From Marinomonas fungiae (lineage in GTDB: Bacteria > Pseudomonadota > Gammaproteobacteria > Pseudomonadales > Marinomonadaceae), in the NCBI RefSeq assembly GCF_001418205.1, contig NZ_LIQF01000002.1, positions 1-64,000 of the forward strand: 64,000 nucleotides of DNA. Reading direction: 5' to 3'. This document shows positions 23,831-32,936 of the stretch, piece after piece. The first letter of the stretch is position 1. Each line of letters begins with the position of its first letter. Below the pieces are notes generated by a model. The model did no database searches. It was not told the origin of the DNA and saw only the letters and a program-made list of their open reading frames with translations. Made by a program: the position numbers and the translations under genes.

Positions 23831-25104
23831 TGAATCAGCAAACTGGAGTAAATTTCGGTGCCAGCATAAAGGATGCTGTGATAGCAGGCTTGCTGGCGTT
23901 AATCGTATTCGGACCGATTGTCGGTGTTTTGTTGGATGGCTATGACTTCAGTGCTCGCCCTGGGGATTTGGCCACGATTGTCGCAGTCGTCATGTTCGGA
24001 CGTTTTGTTATATCGATTTTTGTGCAATCTGACGTTGGACGAAAATTTCTATACCGTCATGCGATGAAAGAAGATGGTGTGACCGTAACCGCACCAGACT
24101 ACAAGAGTAAGATGTACTACATCTTACCTATCGTCATTGTCATTGGTTTACTGGTGCCATTCGTTGCCACTAAATACATTCTGACCGTGGTTATCCTTGG
24201 CTTAATCTATGTCTTGTTAGGGCTGGGCCTGAACATCGTAGTGGGGCTGGCAGGATTGTTGGATTTAGGTTTTGTGGGTTTCTATGCCATCGGTGCGTAC
24301 GGCTTAGCGCTGGGTTATGAGTACCTTGGTCTAGGCTTTTGGTCGATGCTACCCATTGCTGCCGTCATGGCCGCGATTGCGGGAGCTATCTTGGGATTCC
24401 CAGTGTTACGGATGCACGGTGACTACTTAGCAATCGTGACCTTAGGTTTTGGTGAGATCATTCGTTTGGTATTAACCAACTGGACCGAGTTTACCCATGG
24501 TCCAAATGGTGTGTCAGCGCCTTTGCCTACACTCTTTGGATTAGAGTTCCAACGTCGTTCCCGAGAAGGCACGCCATTTCATGAGTTCTTTGGCTTGCCC
24601 TTCGACTCGGCTTACAAATACATGTTTGTGTATTTGATCCTATTTGTCGTGGTACTAGCGGTACTGTACGTCAAGCATCGTTTAACGCGTATGCCAATTG
24701 GCCGTGCTTGGGAAGCCTTGCGTGAAGATGAAATCGCATGTCGTTCCCTTGGTCTTAACCATGTATTGGTAAAACTGTCAGCCTTTATGTTGGGGGCATC
24801 AACAGGTGGTATTGCTGGGGTATTCTTCGCGACTTACCAAGGCTTTGTTAACCCATCTTCGTTTACGTTCTTTGAGTCGGCTTTGATTTTGGCCATCGTA
24901 GTACTAGGTGGTATGGGGTCGACGCTTGGGGTGGTGATTGCCGCCTTCGTCTTAACGGTAATGCCGGAAATGCTGCGTGAGTTCGCAGATTACCGTGTGT
25001 TGATGTTCGGTATCCTGATGGTTGTGATGATGATCTGGAAACCACGTGGTTTAGTACGTGTAACTCGTAAAGGGTTCGCGACACGTAAGGGGGCAGTCAA
25101 ATGA
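23830..25104 (+). CDS. livM: branched-chain amino acid ABC permease LivM
   Basis: The 424-residue permease is somewhat long because of an N-terminal extension of about 100 residues with two hydrophobic segments, as in other LivM proteins (DUF3382 region). The core contains LGLGLNIVVGLAGLLDLGFVGFYAIGAY and GRAWEALREDEIACRSLGLN, the ATPase-coupling loop. It pairs with LivH to form the channel. Overlaps livG by four bases. Confidence 0.93.
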   Translation: MNQQTGVNFGASIKDAVIAGLLALIVFGPIVGVLLDGYDFSARPGDLATIVAVVMFGRFVISIFVQSDVGRKFLYRHAMKEDGVTVTAPDYKSKMYYILPIVIVIGLLVPFVATKYILTVVILGLIYVLLGLGLNIVVGLAGLLDLGFVGFYAIGAYGLALGYEYLGLGFWSMLPIAAVMAAIAGAILGFPVLRMHGDYLAIVTLGFGEIIRLVLTNWTEFTHGPNGVSAPLPTLFGLEFQRRSREGTPFHEFFGLPFDSAYKYMFVYLILFVVVLAVLYVKHRLTRMPIGRAWEALREDEIACRSLGLNHVLVKLSAFMLGASTGGIAGVFFATYQGFVNPSSFTFFESALILAIVVLGGMGSTLGVVIAAFVLTVMPEMLREFADYRVLMFGILMVVMMIWKPRGLVRVTRKGFATRKGAVK

Positions 25105-25982
25105 GCCAAGAAAATATCTTAGAAGTTGAAAACTTGGTGATGCATTTTGGTGGTATTAAAGCCTTAAATGATGTGACCTTTAACATTAAACGTGGCTCAG
25201 TATCCGCTTTGATCGGCCCAAATGGTGCCGGAAAAACTACGGTTTTCAATTGTTTAACCGGTTTTTATAAAGCGACGGGCGGCAGCATCCTACTGAACGC
25301 TGGCAATAAGCAAACCAGTGTTGTGAAAGTCTTGGGTGAGAAATTTAAAGGCTCGGACTTCATTAATCCTGCGGCTTTTGCCGAGCGAGTGAAGTACAAA
25401 ATGTTCGGTGGCTCTCATTTGGTTAACCGGGCGGGCCTTGCTCGTACCTTCCAAAATATCCGCCTATTTAAAGAAATGTCGGTGATCGAGAACTTGCTGG
25501 TTGCGCAGCATATGAGCGTGCAACGTAGCATGATTTCCGGCATTTTAAATACAGCATCGTTCAAAAACTCAGAAGAAGCGGCATTACGAAAAGCCTTTTA
25601 TTGGTTGGAAGTCGTACATTTGACGGAGTTTGCTAACCGCTTGGCTGGTGAATTGTCTTATGGGCAGCAGCGACGTTTAGAGATTGCTCGATCCATGTGT
25701 ACTAACCCTGAAATTATCTGTTTAGATGAACCTGCAGCGGGCTTGAACCCATCGGAGACAGAGGCGTTAGCTTCTATGATTCGAGTACTGCGAGACGAGC
25801 ATAACACCACTGTTTTGTTGATCGAACATGATATGGGCATGGTCATGAACATCTCCGATTATATTGTGGTGTTGGATCACGGCGAAGTGATTGCCAAGGG
25901 TGGACCAGATGATATTAAGTCCAACCCTAAGGTGATTGCTGCCTACTTAGGGGCCGAAGAAGGGGAGGAAGTATCACTATGA
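25101..25982 (+). CDS. livG: branched-chain amino acid ABC ATPase LivG
   Basis: The 293-residue ATPase has Walker A GPNGAGKTT (about residue 37), signature LSYGQQRRLEIARS, Walker B IICLDEPAAGLNPSE and a switch histidine in IEHDM. The insertion between Walker A and the Q-loop (about residues 60-115) is typical of LivG. The C-terminal PxVIAAYLG tail is also LivG-like. Cytosolic, working with LivF to drive the HM permease. Overlaps livF by four bases (ATGA). Confidence 0.93.
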   Translation: MSQENILEVENLVMHFGGIKALNDVTFNIKRGSVSALIGPNGAGKTTVFNCLTGFYKATGGSILLNAGNKQTSVVKVLGEKFKGSDFINPAAFAERVKYKMFGGSHLVNRAGLARTFQNIRLFKEMSVIENLLVAQHMSVQRSMISGILNTASFKNSEEAALRKAFYWLEVVHLTEFANRLAGELSYGQQRRLEIARSMCTNPEIICLDEPAAGLNPSETEALASMIRVLRDEHNTTVLLIEHDMGMVMNISDYIVVLDHGEVIAKGGPDDIKSNPKVIAAYLGAEEGEEVSL

Positions 25983-26692
25983 GCGCACTATTGCAGTTTA
26001 AAGATGTGGATGTTCATTACGGTCCTATTCAGGCTTTAAAGAAGGTCAACCTTGAAGTGAATCAAGGGGAAATCGTGACCATGATCGGCTCCAATGGCGC
26101 GGGTAAATCCACTTTACTGATGTCGATATTCGGTCAACCTCGTATTTCCAGTGGCGAGATTATTTACCAAGGTGAAGATATCTCGAAAAAGTCAGCTCAC
26201 TATGTGGCCTCTAATGGATTAGCCCAGTCACCAGAAGGACGTCGAATCTTTCCTGGTATGTCGGTAGAAGAAAACCTACTAATGGGCACGATTCCAATTG
26301 GTATGGCGCACTGTGACGAAGACATGCAACACATGTTTGAACTGTTCCCTCGTCTTAAAGAACGCCGTAACCAACGTGCCTCGACCATGTCTGGTGGTGA
26401 GCAACAGATGTTGGCGATCGCAAGAGCCTTGATGAGCCGCCCAAAGTTGCTGTTGTTGGATGAGCCAAGTCTTGGCTTAGCGCCGATCATAGTGAAGCAG
26501 ATCTTTCAGATCTTAGCGGATGTAGCGAGCACTGGCATGACCATTTTCTTAGTCGAACAGAACGCTAACCATGCACTGAAATTGGCGGATCGTGGCTATG
26601 TGCTGGTCAATGGCGAGATTCGTTTGACCGGTAGTGGCGATGAGTTATTGGTAAATCCAGAAGTGCGCGAAGCCTATCTAGGCGGGCACTGA
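25979..26692 (+). CDS. livF: branched-chain amino acid ABC ATPase LivF
   Basis: The 237-residue ATPase has Walker A GSNGAGKST, the Q-loop region PEGRRIFPGMSVEENLLMG, signature MSGGEQQMLAIARAL, Walker B LLLLDEPSLGLAP and VEQN in the H-loop position (a known LivF feature: Q replaces H). Ends the operon; a strong terminator follows 16 bp later. Confidence 0.94.
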   Translation: MSALLQFKDVDVHYGPIQALKKVNLEVNQGEIVTMIGSNGAGKSTLLMSIFGQPRISSGEIIYQGEDISKKSAHYVASNGLAQSPEGRRIFPGMSVEENLLMGTIPIGMAHCDEDMQHMFELFPRLKERRNQRASTMSGGEQQMLAIARALMSRPKLLLLDEPSLGLAPIIVKQIFQILADVASTGMTIFLVEQNANHALKLADRGYVLVNGEIRLTGSGDELLVNPEVREAYLGGH

Positions 26693-26708
26693 TTTAACCC
26701 CACCCTAA

Positions 26709-26742
26709 CCCTCCCCTTAAAGAAACAAGGGGAGGGCATTTT
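26709..26742 (+). terminator. terminator of liv operon
   Basis: CCCTCCCCTT (26709-26718) pairs perfectly with AAGGGGAGGG (26727-26736) across AAAGAAAC, then CATTTT. A strong factor-independent terminator. The preceding CACCCTAA plus this stem is a form common between genes in marine gammaproteobacteria. Confidence 0.85.
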
Positions 26743-26743
26743 A

Positions 26744-27215
26744 GACAACCACCAAAACAATTTTGCAGTGACTTTTAGCGCTTGCGCGTAGGGCTAAGAA
26801 TTAGCTTTGAAGGGGCTACAGCTTTGTCTTGTTCGGTGCTTCGAGACAACCAGCAAAATAATTTTGCAGCGACTTCTAGCGCTTGCGCGTAGGGCTAGAA
26901 TTAGCTTTGAAGGGGCTTCAGCTTTGTCTTGTTCAGTGCTTCGAGACAGCCAGCAAAATAATTTTGCAGTGACTTCTAGCGCTTGCGCGTAGGGCTAGAA
27001 TTAGCTTTGAAGGGTATTCAGCTTTGTCTTGTTCAGTGCTTCGAGACAGCCAGCAAAACAATTTTGCAGCGACTTCTAGCGCTTGCGCGTAGGGCTAGAA
27101 TTAGCTTTGAAGGGTCTTCAGCTTTGTCTTGTTCGGTGCTTCGAGACAGCCAGCGAAACAATTTTGCAGCGACTTCTAGCGCTTGCGCGTAGAGCTAAAA
27201 ATTAGTTTTGCTGGC
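26744..27215. repeat. 100-bp tandem repeat array (about 4.7 copies)
   Basis: Units begin at GACAACC/GACAGCC: 26744, 26845, 26945, 27045 and 27145, so the period is 100 bp (first unit 101). Each unit contains a near-palindrome around CAAAATAATTTTG and a stem CTAGC...GCTAG around GCTTGCGCGTAGG. The last unit is cut and ends ATTAGTTTTGCTGGCTGTG, the reverse complement of the unit's own start. Units differ at only a few positions. The period is not a multiple of three, so it is not a repetitive protein. It fills the gap between the liv terminator and tsaC. Confidence 0.92.
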
Positions 27216-27243
27216 TGTGATCTAACGAACAAAAGATCTGAAG

Positions 27244-27801
27244 TTAAGCGCGGAATTGCTTACCTGATAACAAGTCCAGTACCTGGGATGGCTGTGCCGC
27301 ATCCCCTAGAGACGCGTCAAAAATAGCGTCTAACGCATCGCCAAAGTATGCCATTACTTCTTCTCTAGAGCGCGCTGGATCAAGACCTGCTGGATTCGCT
27401 GAGGTAGAGACAAGCACACCATCATAGGCGCAGCAAAGATCTTGTACTGGCTCATGCTGGCTTAAGCGAATCGCGACCCCTGGGTGTTGTCCACGAACCC
27501 AATCAGGCGTGATCAAAGTATCTGGCACGACCCAAGAGGTAGGACGATCGGTGACGGAAATCAATCGAGTGTATTCCGCAGGCTCTAGAATTTCCTGCCA
27601 AGGAGTCAAGTGCTGGGCTGCCCCTGCTATTAGGATCAATCCCTTTTCAACAGGGCGAGATTTTAGGCTTAGAATGCGTTGTACCGCTTGTTCATTGAAA
27701 GGGTCACAACCTAATCCCCAAACTGCTTCGGTGGGATAAGCCACGACTCCGCCATCACGCAAGATTTCAGCCACTTGCGCCGCATCAGAAGTAATCAGCA
27801 T
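27244..27801 (-). CDS. tsaC: threonylcarbamoyl-AMP synthase TsaC
   Basis: This 185-residue protein of the Sua5/YciO/YrdC family opens [20 protein letters not shown] and contains [13 protein letters not shown] and VSTSANPAG, the nucleotide/threonine pocket motifs. The length fits TsaC (YrdC) rather than the longer Sua5. It makes threonylcarbamoyl-AMP for the t6A37 modification of ANN-reading tRNAs. Single gene on the minus strand with the repeat array behind it. Confidence 0.95.
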   Translation of the reverse strand: MLITSDAAQVAEILRDGGVVAYPTEAVWGLGCDPFNEQAVQRILSLKSRPVEKGLILIAGAAQHLTPWQEILEPAEYTRLISVTDRPTSWVVPDTLITPDWVRGQHPGVAIRLSQHEPVQDLCCAYDGVLVSTSANPAGLDPARSREEVMAYFGDALDAIFDASLGDAAQPSQVLDLLSGKQFRA

Positions 27802-27847
27802 GAATGTTCTCCGTTATTTTTTAATGCACGGAGTGTAAAACTTTCAT

Positions 27848-27875
27848 AGTAAAACGGCCATACGATGTATGGCCG
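27848..27875 (-). terminator. terminator after DUF3461 gene
   Basis: On the minus strand, CGGCCATAC and GTATGGCCG (27855-27875) form a nine-base stem around three bases, followed by TTTTAC. It lies just past the DUF3461 stop and before tsaC. Confidence 0.75.
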
Positions 27876-27887
27876 CTAGGGAATTGA

Positions 27888-28268
27888 TTAGGAAAGTTTC
27901 TCGATTTTTTCCTTAAGTTCGCTGATCTTATTGGCTACCACTCGCTCAAGATGATCCAGTTCTTTCAACAGATCTTCTTTGGTTTGCTTGTCTTCAAACT
28001 CTTGGCCGAGTAGGCGACCTAGCTCATCTACAGCACGTAAAACAACCAAAGATGGTTCGCTGATTTCACGGTACTGCTGTTGGCCACCATCGGCTAGGAC
28101 TGTACGCGTCGCACGACCGAATTTGAATTTCTTACTTTTAGGAAGTAGAGAGCCTTTTTCACGGCGGTAGTAAATTTTTAATACATCAAAACCACCTTCG
28201 TAACGAAGGGTGTATTTTTCGATATTCTCGAAGCTGTTGATGCCCATCGACTCAAGTGTTGGGTACAT
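27888..28268 (-). CDS. DUF3461 family protein
   Basis: A 126-residue cytosolic protein of unknown function. The opening MYPTLESMGI, then DVLKIYYRREKGSLLPKSKKFKFGR and the charged helical C-terminus (about residues 75-126) match DUF3461, a short family found in pseudomonads and marine gammaproteobacteria. No catalytic or metal motif is visible. Monocistronic, between ntrC and tsaC with hairpins on both sides. Confidence 0.85.
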   Translation of the reverse strand: MYPTLESMGINSFENIEKYTLRYEGGFDVLKIYYRREKGSLLPKSKKFKFGRATRTVLADGGQQQYREISEPSLVVLRAVDELGRLLGQEFEDKQTKEDLLKELDHLERVVANKISELKEKIEKLS

Positions 28269-28361
28269 AAAAAGTCCTTATGTGAATGACGTGTTTGGTC
28301 TCTTTATGTAATGAAATTGTTGCTTAAAAAGCAAGCGAAACAGCAGAAAAATTGACTGATA

Positions 28362-28396
28362 ACGACGCCATGATTGATGTGTAATCATGGCGTCGT
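28362..28396 (-). terminator. strong hairpin after ntrC
   Basis: ACGACGCCATGATT (28362-28375) and AATCATGGCGTCGT (28383-28396) form a perfect 14-bp stem around a seven-base loop, 19 bp past the ntrC stop. No T-run follows on either strand, so it may end or protect the ntrBC message rather than be a classical terminator. Confidence 0.6.
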
Positions 28397-28414
28397 CTGA
28401 GAGAGGGTTAATGT

Positions 28415-29842
28415 TTAATCATCATCGCTGTCAGAGTTATCAATACCTAACTCTTTAATCTTACGTGTCAGGGTATTGCGTCCCCAACCTAGCAGCAAAG
28501 AGGCGTCTCGGCGGCGGCCTGCAGTATGGGTCAAAGCGGTTTCGATCATGATACGTTCAAACTTAGGAACAGCTTGTTCAAGAATGCCTTTTTGACCACT
28601 GGCGAGTGCACTGTCAACCCAATTCTTTAAGGCGTCTTCCCAAGATCCATGAGGGCGTTCAGATGGCGGTGTGTTGAGTAACTCTGGCGGTAAGTCTTCG
28701 ACTAAGACTTCACGCCCAGATGCCATCACAATTAACCAGCGACAAGTATTTTCTAGCTGGCGCACGTTACCAGGCCAATCCAAACGGCTCATATAGTTTT
28801 CCGTTTCTTTGGTCAGCACTTTGGGCTCAACATGCAACTCATCCGCGGCGCGACTTAAAAAGTGGCGCGCTAACTTAGGAATGTCTTCACGGCGTTCTGC
28901 CAGTTTCGGTAAATGGATACGAATCACATTTAGTCGGTGAAATAAGTCTTCACGGAAGGAGCCTTTGGTCACTAAGCCTTCAAGATCTTGGTGGGTTGCG
29001 GCGATAATGCGCACATCCACTTTGACTGGAGTATGTCCCCCTACACGGTAGAATTCGCCATCGGCGAGTACACGTAATAGACGGGTCTGTGTTTCAGCTG
29101 GCATATCCCCGATTTCATCAAGAAATAGGGTGCCGCCATTGGCTTGCTCAAAACGACCGCGACGCTGAGTATTGGCGCCAGTAAAGGCACCTTTTTCATG
29201 ACCGAACAGCTCTGACTCGATTAAGTCATGGGGAATCGCAGCCATGTTCAAGGCGATAAATGGGTTCGCAGCACGAGGGCTGTGGCGGTGCAGTGCTTGG
29301 GCGACTAACTCTTTACCGGTACCGGATTCACCATTGATCAAGACAGTGATATTGGAGTTCGCCAAACGGCCAATAGCGCGAAACACTTCCTGCATGGCCG
29401 GTGCTTCACCTATGATTTCTTTTTGCGCCAGAGGCTCTGCTTCTTCGATGATCGCTTCCGGCTTCGACTTGTTATGGTGCAGGATGGCACGCTTGATCAA
29501 GCTGACGGCTTCTTCCACATCGAATGGTTTGGGTAAGTACTCAAAAGCACCGCCTTGATAAGAGGCAACCGCGCTTTCAAGGTCTGAGTGAGCCGTCATA
29601 ATGATCACAGGGATGTATGGATGATCCTTTTGCAGCTGGCTTAACAAGGTTAAGCCGTCCATCCCTGGCATGCGAATGTCGCTAATAATAACGGTTGGTT
29701 GTTCCTTACCGATCATGTTGGCTAACGCTTCTGCGGACTCGAACAAACGACATTGAATGCCTTCTTGCTCTAATGTTTTTTCGAGTACCCAGCGAATTGA
29801 GCGATCATCATCGACGATCCATACTGTTTCTTGTTGTGACAT
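28415..29842 (-). CDS. ntrC: nitrogen regulator NtrC (sigma-54 activator)
   Basis: A 475-residue response regulator. Receiver domain residues 1-120 with phosphoacceptor D55 ([11 protein letters not shown]). AAA+ domain about 140-380 with Walker A GESGTGKE, the sigma-54-contacting GAFTGA loop and a [12 protein letters not shown]alker B. A Fis-type helix-turn-helix lies near the end ([25 protein letters not shown]). Phosphorylated by NtrB under nitrogen limitation, it activates sigma-54 promoters. The sites before glnA and livJ in this window are natural targets. Ten bases separate it from ntrB. Confidence 0.97.
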   Translation of the reverse strand: MSQQETVWIVDDDRSIRWVLEKTLEQEGIQCRLFESAEALANMIGKEQPTVIISDIRMPGMDGLTLLSQLQKDHPYIPVIIMTAHSDLESAVASYQGGAFEYLPKPFDVEEAVSLIKRAILHHNKSKPEAIIEEAEPLAQKEIIGEAPAMQEVFRAIGRLANSNITVLINGESGTGKELVAQALHRHSPRAANPFIALNMAAIPHDLIESELFGHEKGAFTGANTQRRGRFEQANGGTLFLDEIGDMPAETQTRLLRVLADGEFYRVGGHTPVKVDVRIIAATHQDLEGLVTKGSFREDLFHRLNVIRIHLPKLAERREDIPKLARHFLSRAADELHVEPKVLTKETENYMSRLDWPGNVRQLENTCRWLIVMASGREVLVEDLPPELLNTPPSERPHGSWEDALKNWVDSALASGQKGILEQAVPKFERIMIETALTHTAGRRRDASLLLGWGRNTLTRKIKELGIDNSDSDDD

Positions 29843-29851
29843 GTGTTTCTC

Positions 29852-30958
29852 CTAGCCCGTCACCGATGTTTCAATCGGAATTAGGATATTAAATTCTGTT
29901 CGCTCTGGTTGACTGTTGCATTCAATGATCCCGTTGTGCTGATGAATCACGGACTGTGCAATAGAAAGTCCTAAACCTGTTCCGTCTGGTCGGCCACTGA
30001 CCATTGGGTAGAATAAGGTTTTCATGAGATTCTCTGGAATACCTGGGCCGTTATCGACAATGCTCAGTCGACAAACCAAACGATGACGCTTGGCGCCAAT
30101 AGTGAACTGGCGCAGCGTGCGAGTTGAAATGGTGATTTGTTTGTGGTCATTTTGTTCTTGGTTGATCAGCGCTTGCATAGCATTGCGCATGACATTTAAC
30201 ACGGCCTGAATCAACTGCGACTCATCGCCCGTGATGTCTGGAATGCTTGGGTCGTAATCGCGTATCAATTGAATCTGACCTTCGGATTCCACTGAAATCA
30301 GCTGGTTCACACGCTCAATCACGCGGTGAATATTCAAAGGTTTGTATTGTGGTAGTTGACGCGGACCGAGCAGTCGATCAACCAGGTCACGTAGGCGGTC
30401 TGACTCTTCAATAATGACTTGGGTGTAGTCTTTGAGGTCTTCGTCATCGAATACACGACTGATAAGTTGGGCGGCACCTCGAATACCTCCCAATGGATTT
30501 TTAATCTCATGGGCAAGGCCGCGAATTAATTCCTTGCTGGTCTGGTGATTGGCGATCAATTCATCTTCTTGGGAAATACGCTTCATGCGATCGCGAGGGT
30601 GAAGTTCAATCAACAGGCTATCGGTATTGTTGAGTGCGCCCATCACGGGCGTAACATTGTAATCACACAGTAAGGTTTTGCCAGTAGTGAGATTGATTTC
30701 CGCTTCACGTTTGGTGAACGGATGGCCAGATTCGATGGCAGCGATTAGGGCGCTGCGACTGGCATCGTCTTCACTAAAGGCGGATGCTAAGTCCTGTCCG
30801 TAAATACGTCGACGGCTGACCTCTAGCATCATCTCTGCAGAGGGGTTGAGATACTCGATACAGAGTTCTCTATTCAGCTGCAGTACGGCGGTTGATAAGT
30901 GGTCGATCAGTAAACTGTACACCGGAAGTGCCCCTTTGAATGTTATAAGTGCTGCCAT
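29852..30958 (-). CDS. ntrB: nitrogen sensor kinase NtrB
   Basis: The 368-residue soluble histidine kinase has an N-terminal PAS domain (about residues 15-120), an H-box with the phosphorylated histidine in LAHEIKNPLGGIRGAAQL, and the N, G1 and G2 boxes of the ATP-binding domain (LNVMRNAMQAL, DNGPGIP, GTGLGLSIAQ). It phosphorylates or dephosphorylates NtrC under PII control. The first ATG at 30958 lacks a good ribosome site; the start is therefore less certain than the gene. An NtrC-like site at 31094-31110 suggests autoregulation. Confidence 0.95.
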   Translation of the reverse strand: MAALITFKGALPVYSLLIDHLSTAVLQLNRELCIEYLNPSAEMMLEVSRRRIYGQDLASAFSEDDASRSALIAAIESGHPFTKREAEINLTTGKTLLCDYNVTPVMGALNNTDSLLIELHPRDRMKRISQEDELIANHQTSKELIRGLAHEIKNPLGGIRGAAQLISRVFDDEDLKDYTQVIIEESDRLRDLVDRLLGPRQLPQYKPLNIHRVIERVNQLISVESEGQIQLIRDYDPSIPDITGDESQLIQAVLNVMRNAMQALINQEQNDHKQITISTRTLRQFTIGAKRHRLVCRLSIVDNGPGIPENLMKTLFYPMVSGRPDGTGLGLSIAQSVIHQHNGIIECNSQPERTEFNILIPIETSVTG

Positions 30959-31093
30959 AAAGCGCGCTATTTAAGAGCGGCGAGGTGGCAGAAACGATTC
31001 TTTGTGAAAAGGTGTTGCAAAATACGAACCAACATTGGGCAAAGAACAACGCCTTTATTTCTCTAGCTTTATTAGTCAGTTATAGCAAAACAA

Positions 31094-31110
31094 TGCTCGC
31101 TTTTGGTGCA
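31094..31110 (-). promoter_or_regulatory. candidate NtrC site upstream of ntrBC
   Basis: On the minus strand TGCACC-AAAAG-CGAGCA: the left half is perfect and the right half agrees at four of six positions with the NtrC consensus. It lies about 135 bp upstream of the ntrB start, between it and the glnA terminator, where E. coli glnL also carries NtrC sites. Confidence 0.4.
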
Positions 31111-31140
31111 TTATATTTCGGTTGGCTAAAAGTAGGGCGC

Positions 31141-31173
31141 AAAAAAAGCCCCAACATAGGTCGGGGCTTTTTG
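31141..31173. terminator. glnA terminator
   Basis: AAAGCCCC (31145-31152) pairs with GGGGCTTT (31163-31170) with A-runs before and T-runs after, so it can act on both strands. It separates glnA from ntrBC, making most ntrBC expression independent of glnA transcription. Confidence 0.85.
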
Positions 31174-31197
31174 GAATTCACTTAAGCATTTTGCTAA

Positions 31198-32604
31198 TTA
31201 GCAGCTGTAGTAAAGTTCGAACTCAAGTGGGTGAGTCGTCATAGAAACGCGACGAGCTTCAGCAGTCTTAAGCTCGATGTAAGCGTCGATCATGTCATCA
31301 GAGAATACGCCGCCTTCTGTTAGGAATGCGCGGTCAGCGTCTAGGCAAGCTAGAGCTTCTTCTAGGCTGCTGGCAACAGTCGGGATCAATTTACCTTCTT
31401 CTGGTGGAAGATCGTAAAGGTCTTTATCTGCTGCATCCCCTGGGTGAATCTTGTTGTTGATACCGTCGATACCTGCCATCAACATTGCTGAGAATGCTAG
31501 GTAAGGGTTAGCGGTTGGATCAGGGAAACGAGCTTCGATACGCTTGCCTTTAGGGCTAGCAACGTATGGGATACGGATAGAAGCAGAACGGTTACGTGCA
31601 GAGTAAGCAAGCATAACTGGTGCTTCGAAATGTGGTACAAGACGCTTGTAAGAGTTAGTTGAAGCGTTAGTGAACGCGTTCAAGGCTTTAGCGTGCTTGA
31701 TAATACCACCGATGTAGTAAAGCGCCATTTCAGATAGACCAGCGTATTGATCACCTGCGAATTGGTTTTGACCATCTTTCCAGAAAGATTGGTGAACGTG
31801 CATACCAGTACCGTTATCACCAACGATTGGCTTAGGCATGAATGTCGCTGTTTTGCCGTAAGCGTGTGCTACGTTGTGTACACAGTACTTAAGGATTTGA
31901 ACTTCGTCAGCTTTCTTAACTAGCGTGTTAAATTTAACACCGATTTCGTTCTGGCCAGCTGTTGCTACTTCGTGGTGGTGTACTTCTACAGATAGACCCA
32001 TTGCTTCCATTGCGTTACACATTGCCGCACGGATTTCGTGGTGAGAGTCAACTGGTGGTACTGGGAAGTAGCCGCCTTTAACGAATGGACGGTGACCAGT
32101 GTTGCCGCCTTCGAAAGACTTCTTAGAAGACCAAGCTGCTTCTTCAGAGTTGATTTCAACGCTGCAGCCTGACATGTCAGTGTGGAATTTAACGTCGTCA
32201 AAGATGAAGAATTCTGGTTCTGGACCGAAGAACGCAGTGTCACCTAGACCAGTTGATTTTAGGAACTCTTCAGCGCGAAGTGCAACAGAACGTGGGTCAC
32301 GGTCGTAACCTTGCATAGTAGAAGGCTCGATGATGTTACAACGAACGATTACTGTTGGCTCTTCAGTGAATGGGTCCATTACAGAAGCTTCGTCGTCTGG
32401 CAACATGATCATGTCAGACTCGTTGATGCCTTTCCAGCCAGAGATAGAAGAACCGTCAAACATTTGACCATTTTCGAAAAATTCTTCGTCAACGTTAGAA
32501 GCAGGGATGGTAACGTGCTGCTCTTTACCTTTGAAGTCTGTAAAGCGAAGGTCAACCCAACGTACGTCGTGTTCTGCAATCAAATCAAGAGTCTTGTTTG
32601 ACAT
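31198..32604 (-). CDS. glnA: glutamine synthetase type I
   Basis: The 468-residue enzyme matches dodecameric GSI-beta. It shows [17 protein letters not shown], the [10 protein letters not shown] metal site, the [15 protein letters not shown] loop, NRSASIRIP and the adenylylation tyrosine Y397 ([10 protein letters not shown]), so activity is covalently controlled by GlnE. It makes glutamine from glutamate and ammonia. Expressed from the sigma-54 promoter at 32687-32703 under NtrC control. Confidence 0.98.
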   Translation of the reverse strand: MSNKTLDLIAEHDVRWVDLRFTDFKGKEQHVTIPASNVDEEFFENGQMFDGSSISGWKGINESDMIMLPDDEASVMDPFTEEPTVIVRCNIIEPSTMQGYDRDPRSVALRAEEFLKSTGLGDTAFFGPEPEFFIFDDVKFHTDMSGCSVEINSEEAAWSSKKSFEGGNTGHRPFVKGGYFPVPPVDSHHEIRAAMCNAMEAMGLSVEVHHHEVATAGQNEIGVKFNTLVKKADEVQILKYCVHNVAHAYGKTATFMPKPIVGDNGTGMHVHQSFWKDGQNQFAGDQYAGLSEMALYYIGGIIKHAKALNAFTNASTNSYKRLVPHFEAPVMLAYSARNRSASIRIPYVASPKGKRIEARFPDPTANPYLAFSAMLMAGIDGINNKIHPGDAADKDLYDLPPEEGKLIPTVASSLEEALACLDADRAFLTEGGVFSDDMIDAYIELKTAEARRVSMTTHPLEFELYYSC

Positions 32605-32686
32605 ATTTGTTCTCCAGTGTTGTCTAAACGAAATTTCTTTCGGAATTCAATGTTGCTTCAAGATGAAGCGTAATTGCCAAAATGTA

Positions 32687-32703
32687 AAGCACAAGCTATG
32701 CCA
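32687..32703 (-). promoter_or_regulatory. sigma-54 promoter of glnA
   Basis: On the minus strand TGGCATAGCTTGTGCTT has GG and GC exactly ten bases apart (-24/-12) and agrees closely with E. coli glnAp2 (TGGCACAGATTTCGCTT). It lies about 83 bp upstream of the glnA start. Confidence 0.75.
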
Positions 32704-32809
32704 GAAATTTGAGCATTTATTAAAGTTATTTAATTTCAAAGAGTTATGGTTTTTTTGAGAGTGCTTCTGAAACGAGACGCACTCAATTGATTCTAAATGC
32801 ATTAGAGAA

Positions 32810-32870
32810 TGACCCAATATGGTGCGCTTAGATGGTGTTGCGTGTAGTTTTGGTGCACTAATCTAGGGTT
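32810..32870. promoter_or_regulatory. NtrC enhancer cluster of glnA
   Basis: Three 17-mers resemble TGCACC-N5-GGTGCA: TGACCCAATATGGTGCG (32810-32826), TGCGCTTAGATGGTGTT (32823-32839) and TGCACTAATCTAGGGTT (32854-32870). The second and third start 31 bp apart, about three helical turns, like the strong pair in E. coli glnA. They lie roughly 145-195 bp upstream of the expected glnA start point. The rest of the gap between glnA and thiI holds the thiI promoter region. Confidence 0.55.
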
Positions 32871-32936
32871 GGCTTCAGCGCTGTATGCTTTATACTGTGC
32901 GCCCTCAAGTCACTCTGTACGAAAAACACACACCCA

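Noticed and set aside
26807..27192. Two open frames with repetitive peptides in the livF-tsaC gap
   Set aside because: They arise only because the 100-bp DNA unit happens to be open; the period is not divisible by three, so each unit is read in a different frame, and no ribosome site or known family is present.
26744..27215. Tandem array considered as a CRISPR
   Set aside because: The whole 100-bp unit is repeated without unique spacers and no cas genes are near.
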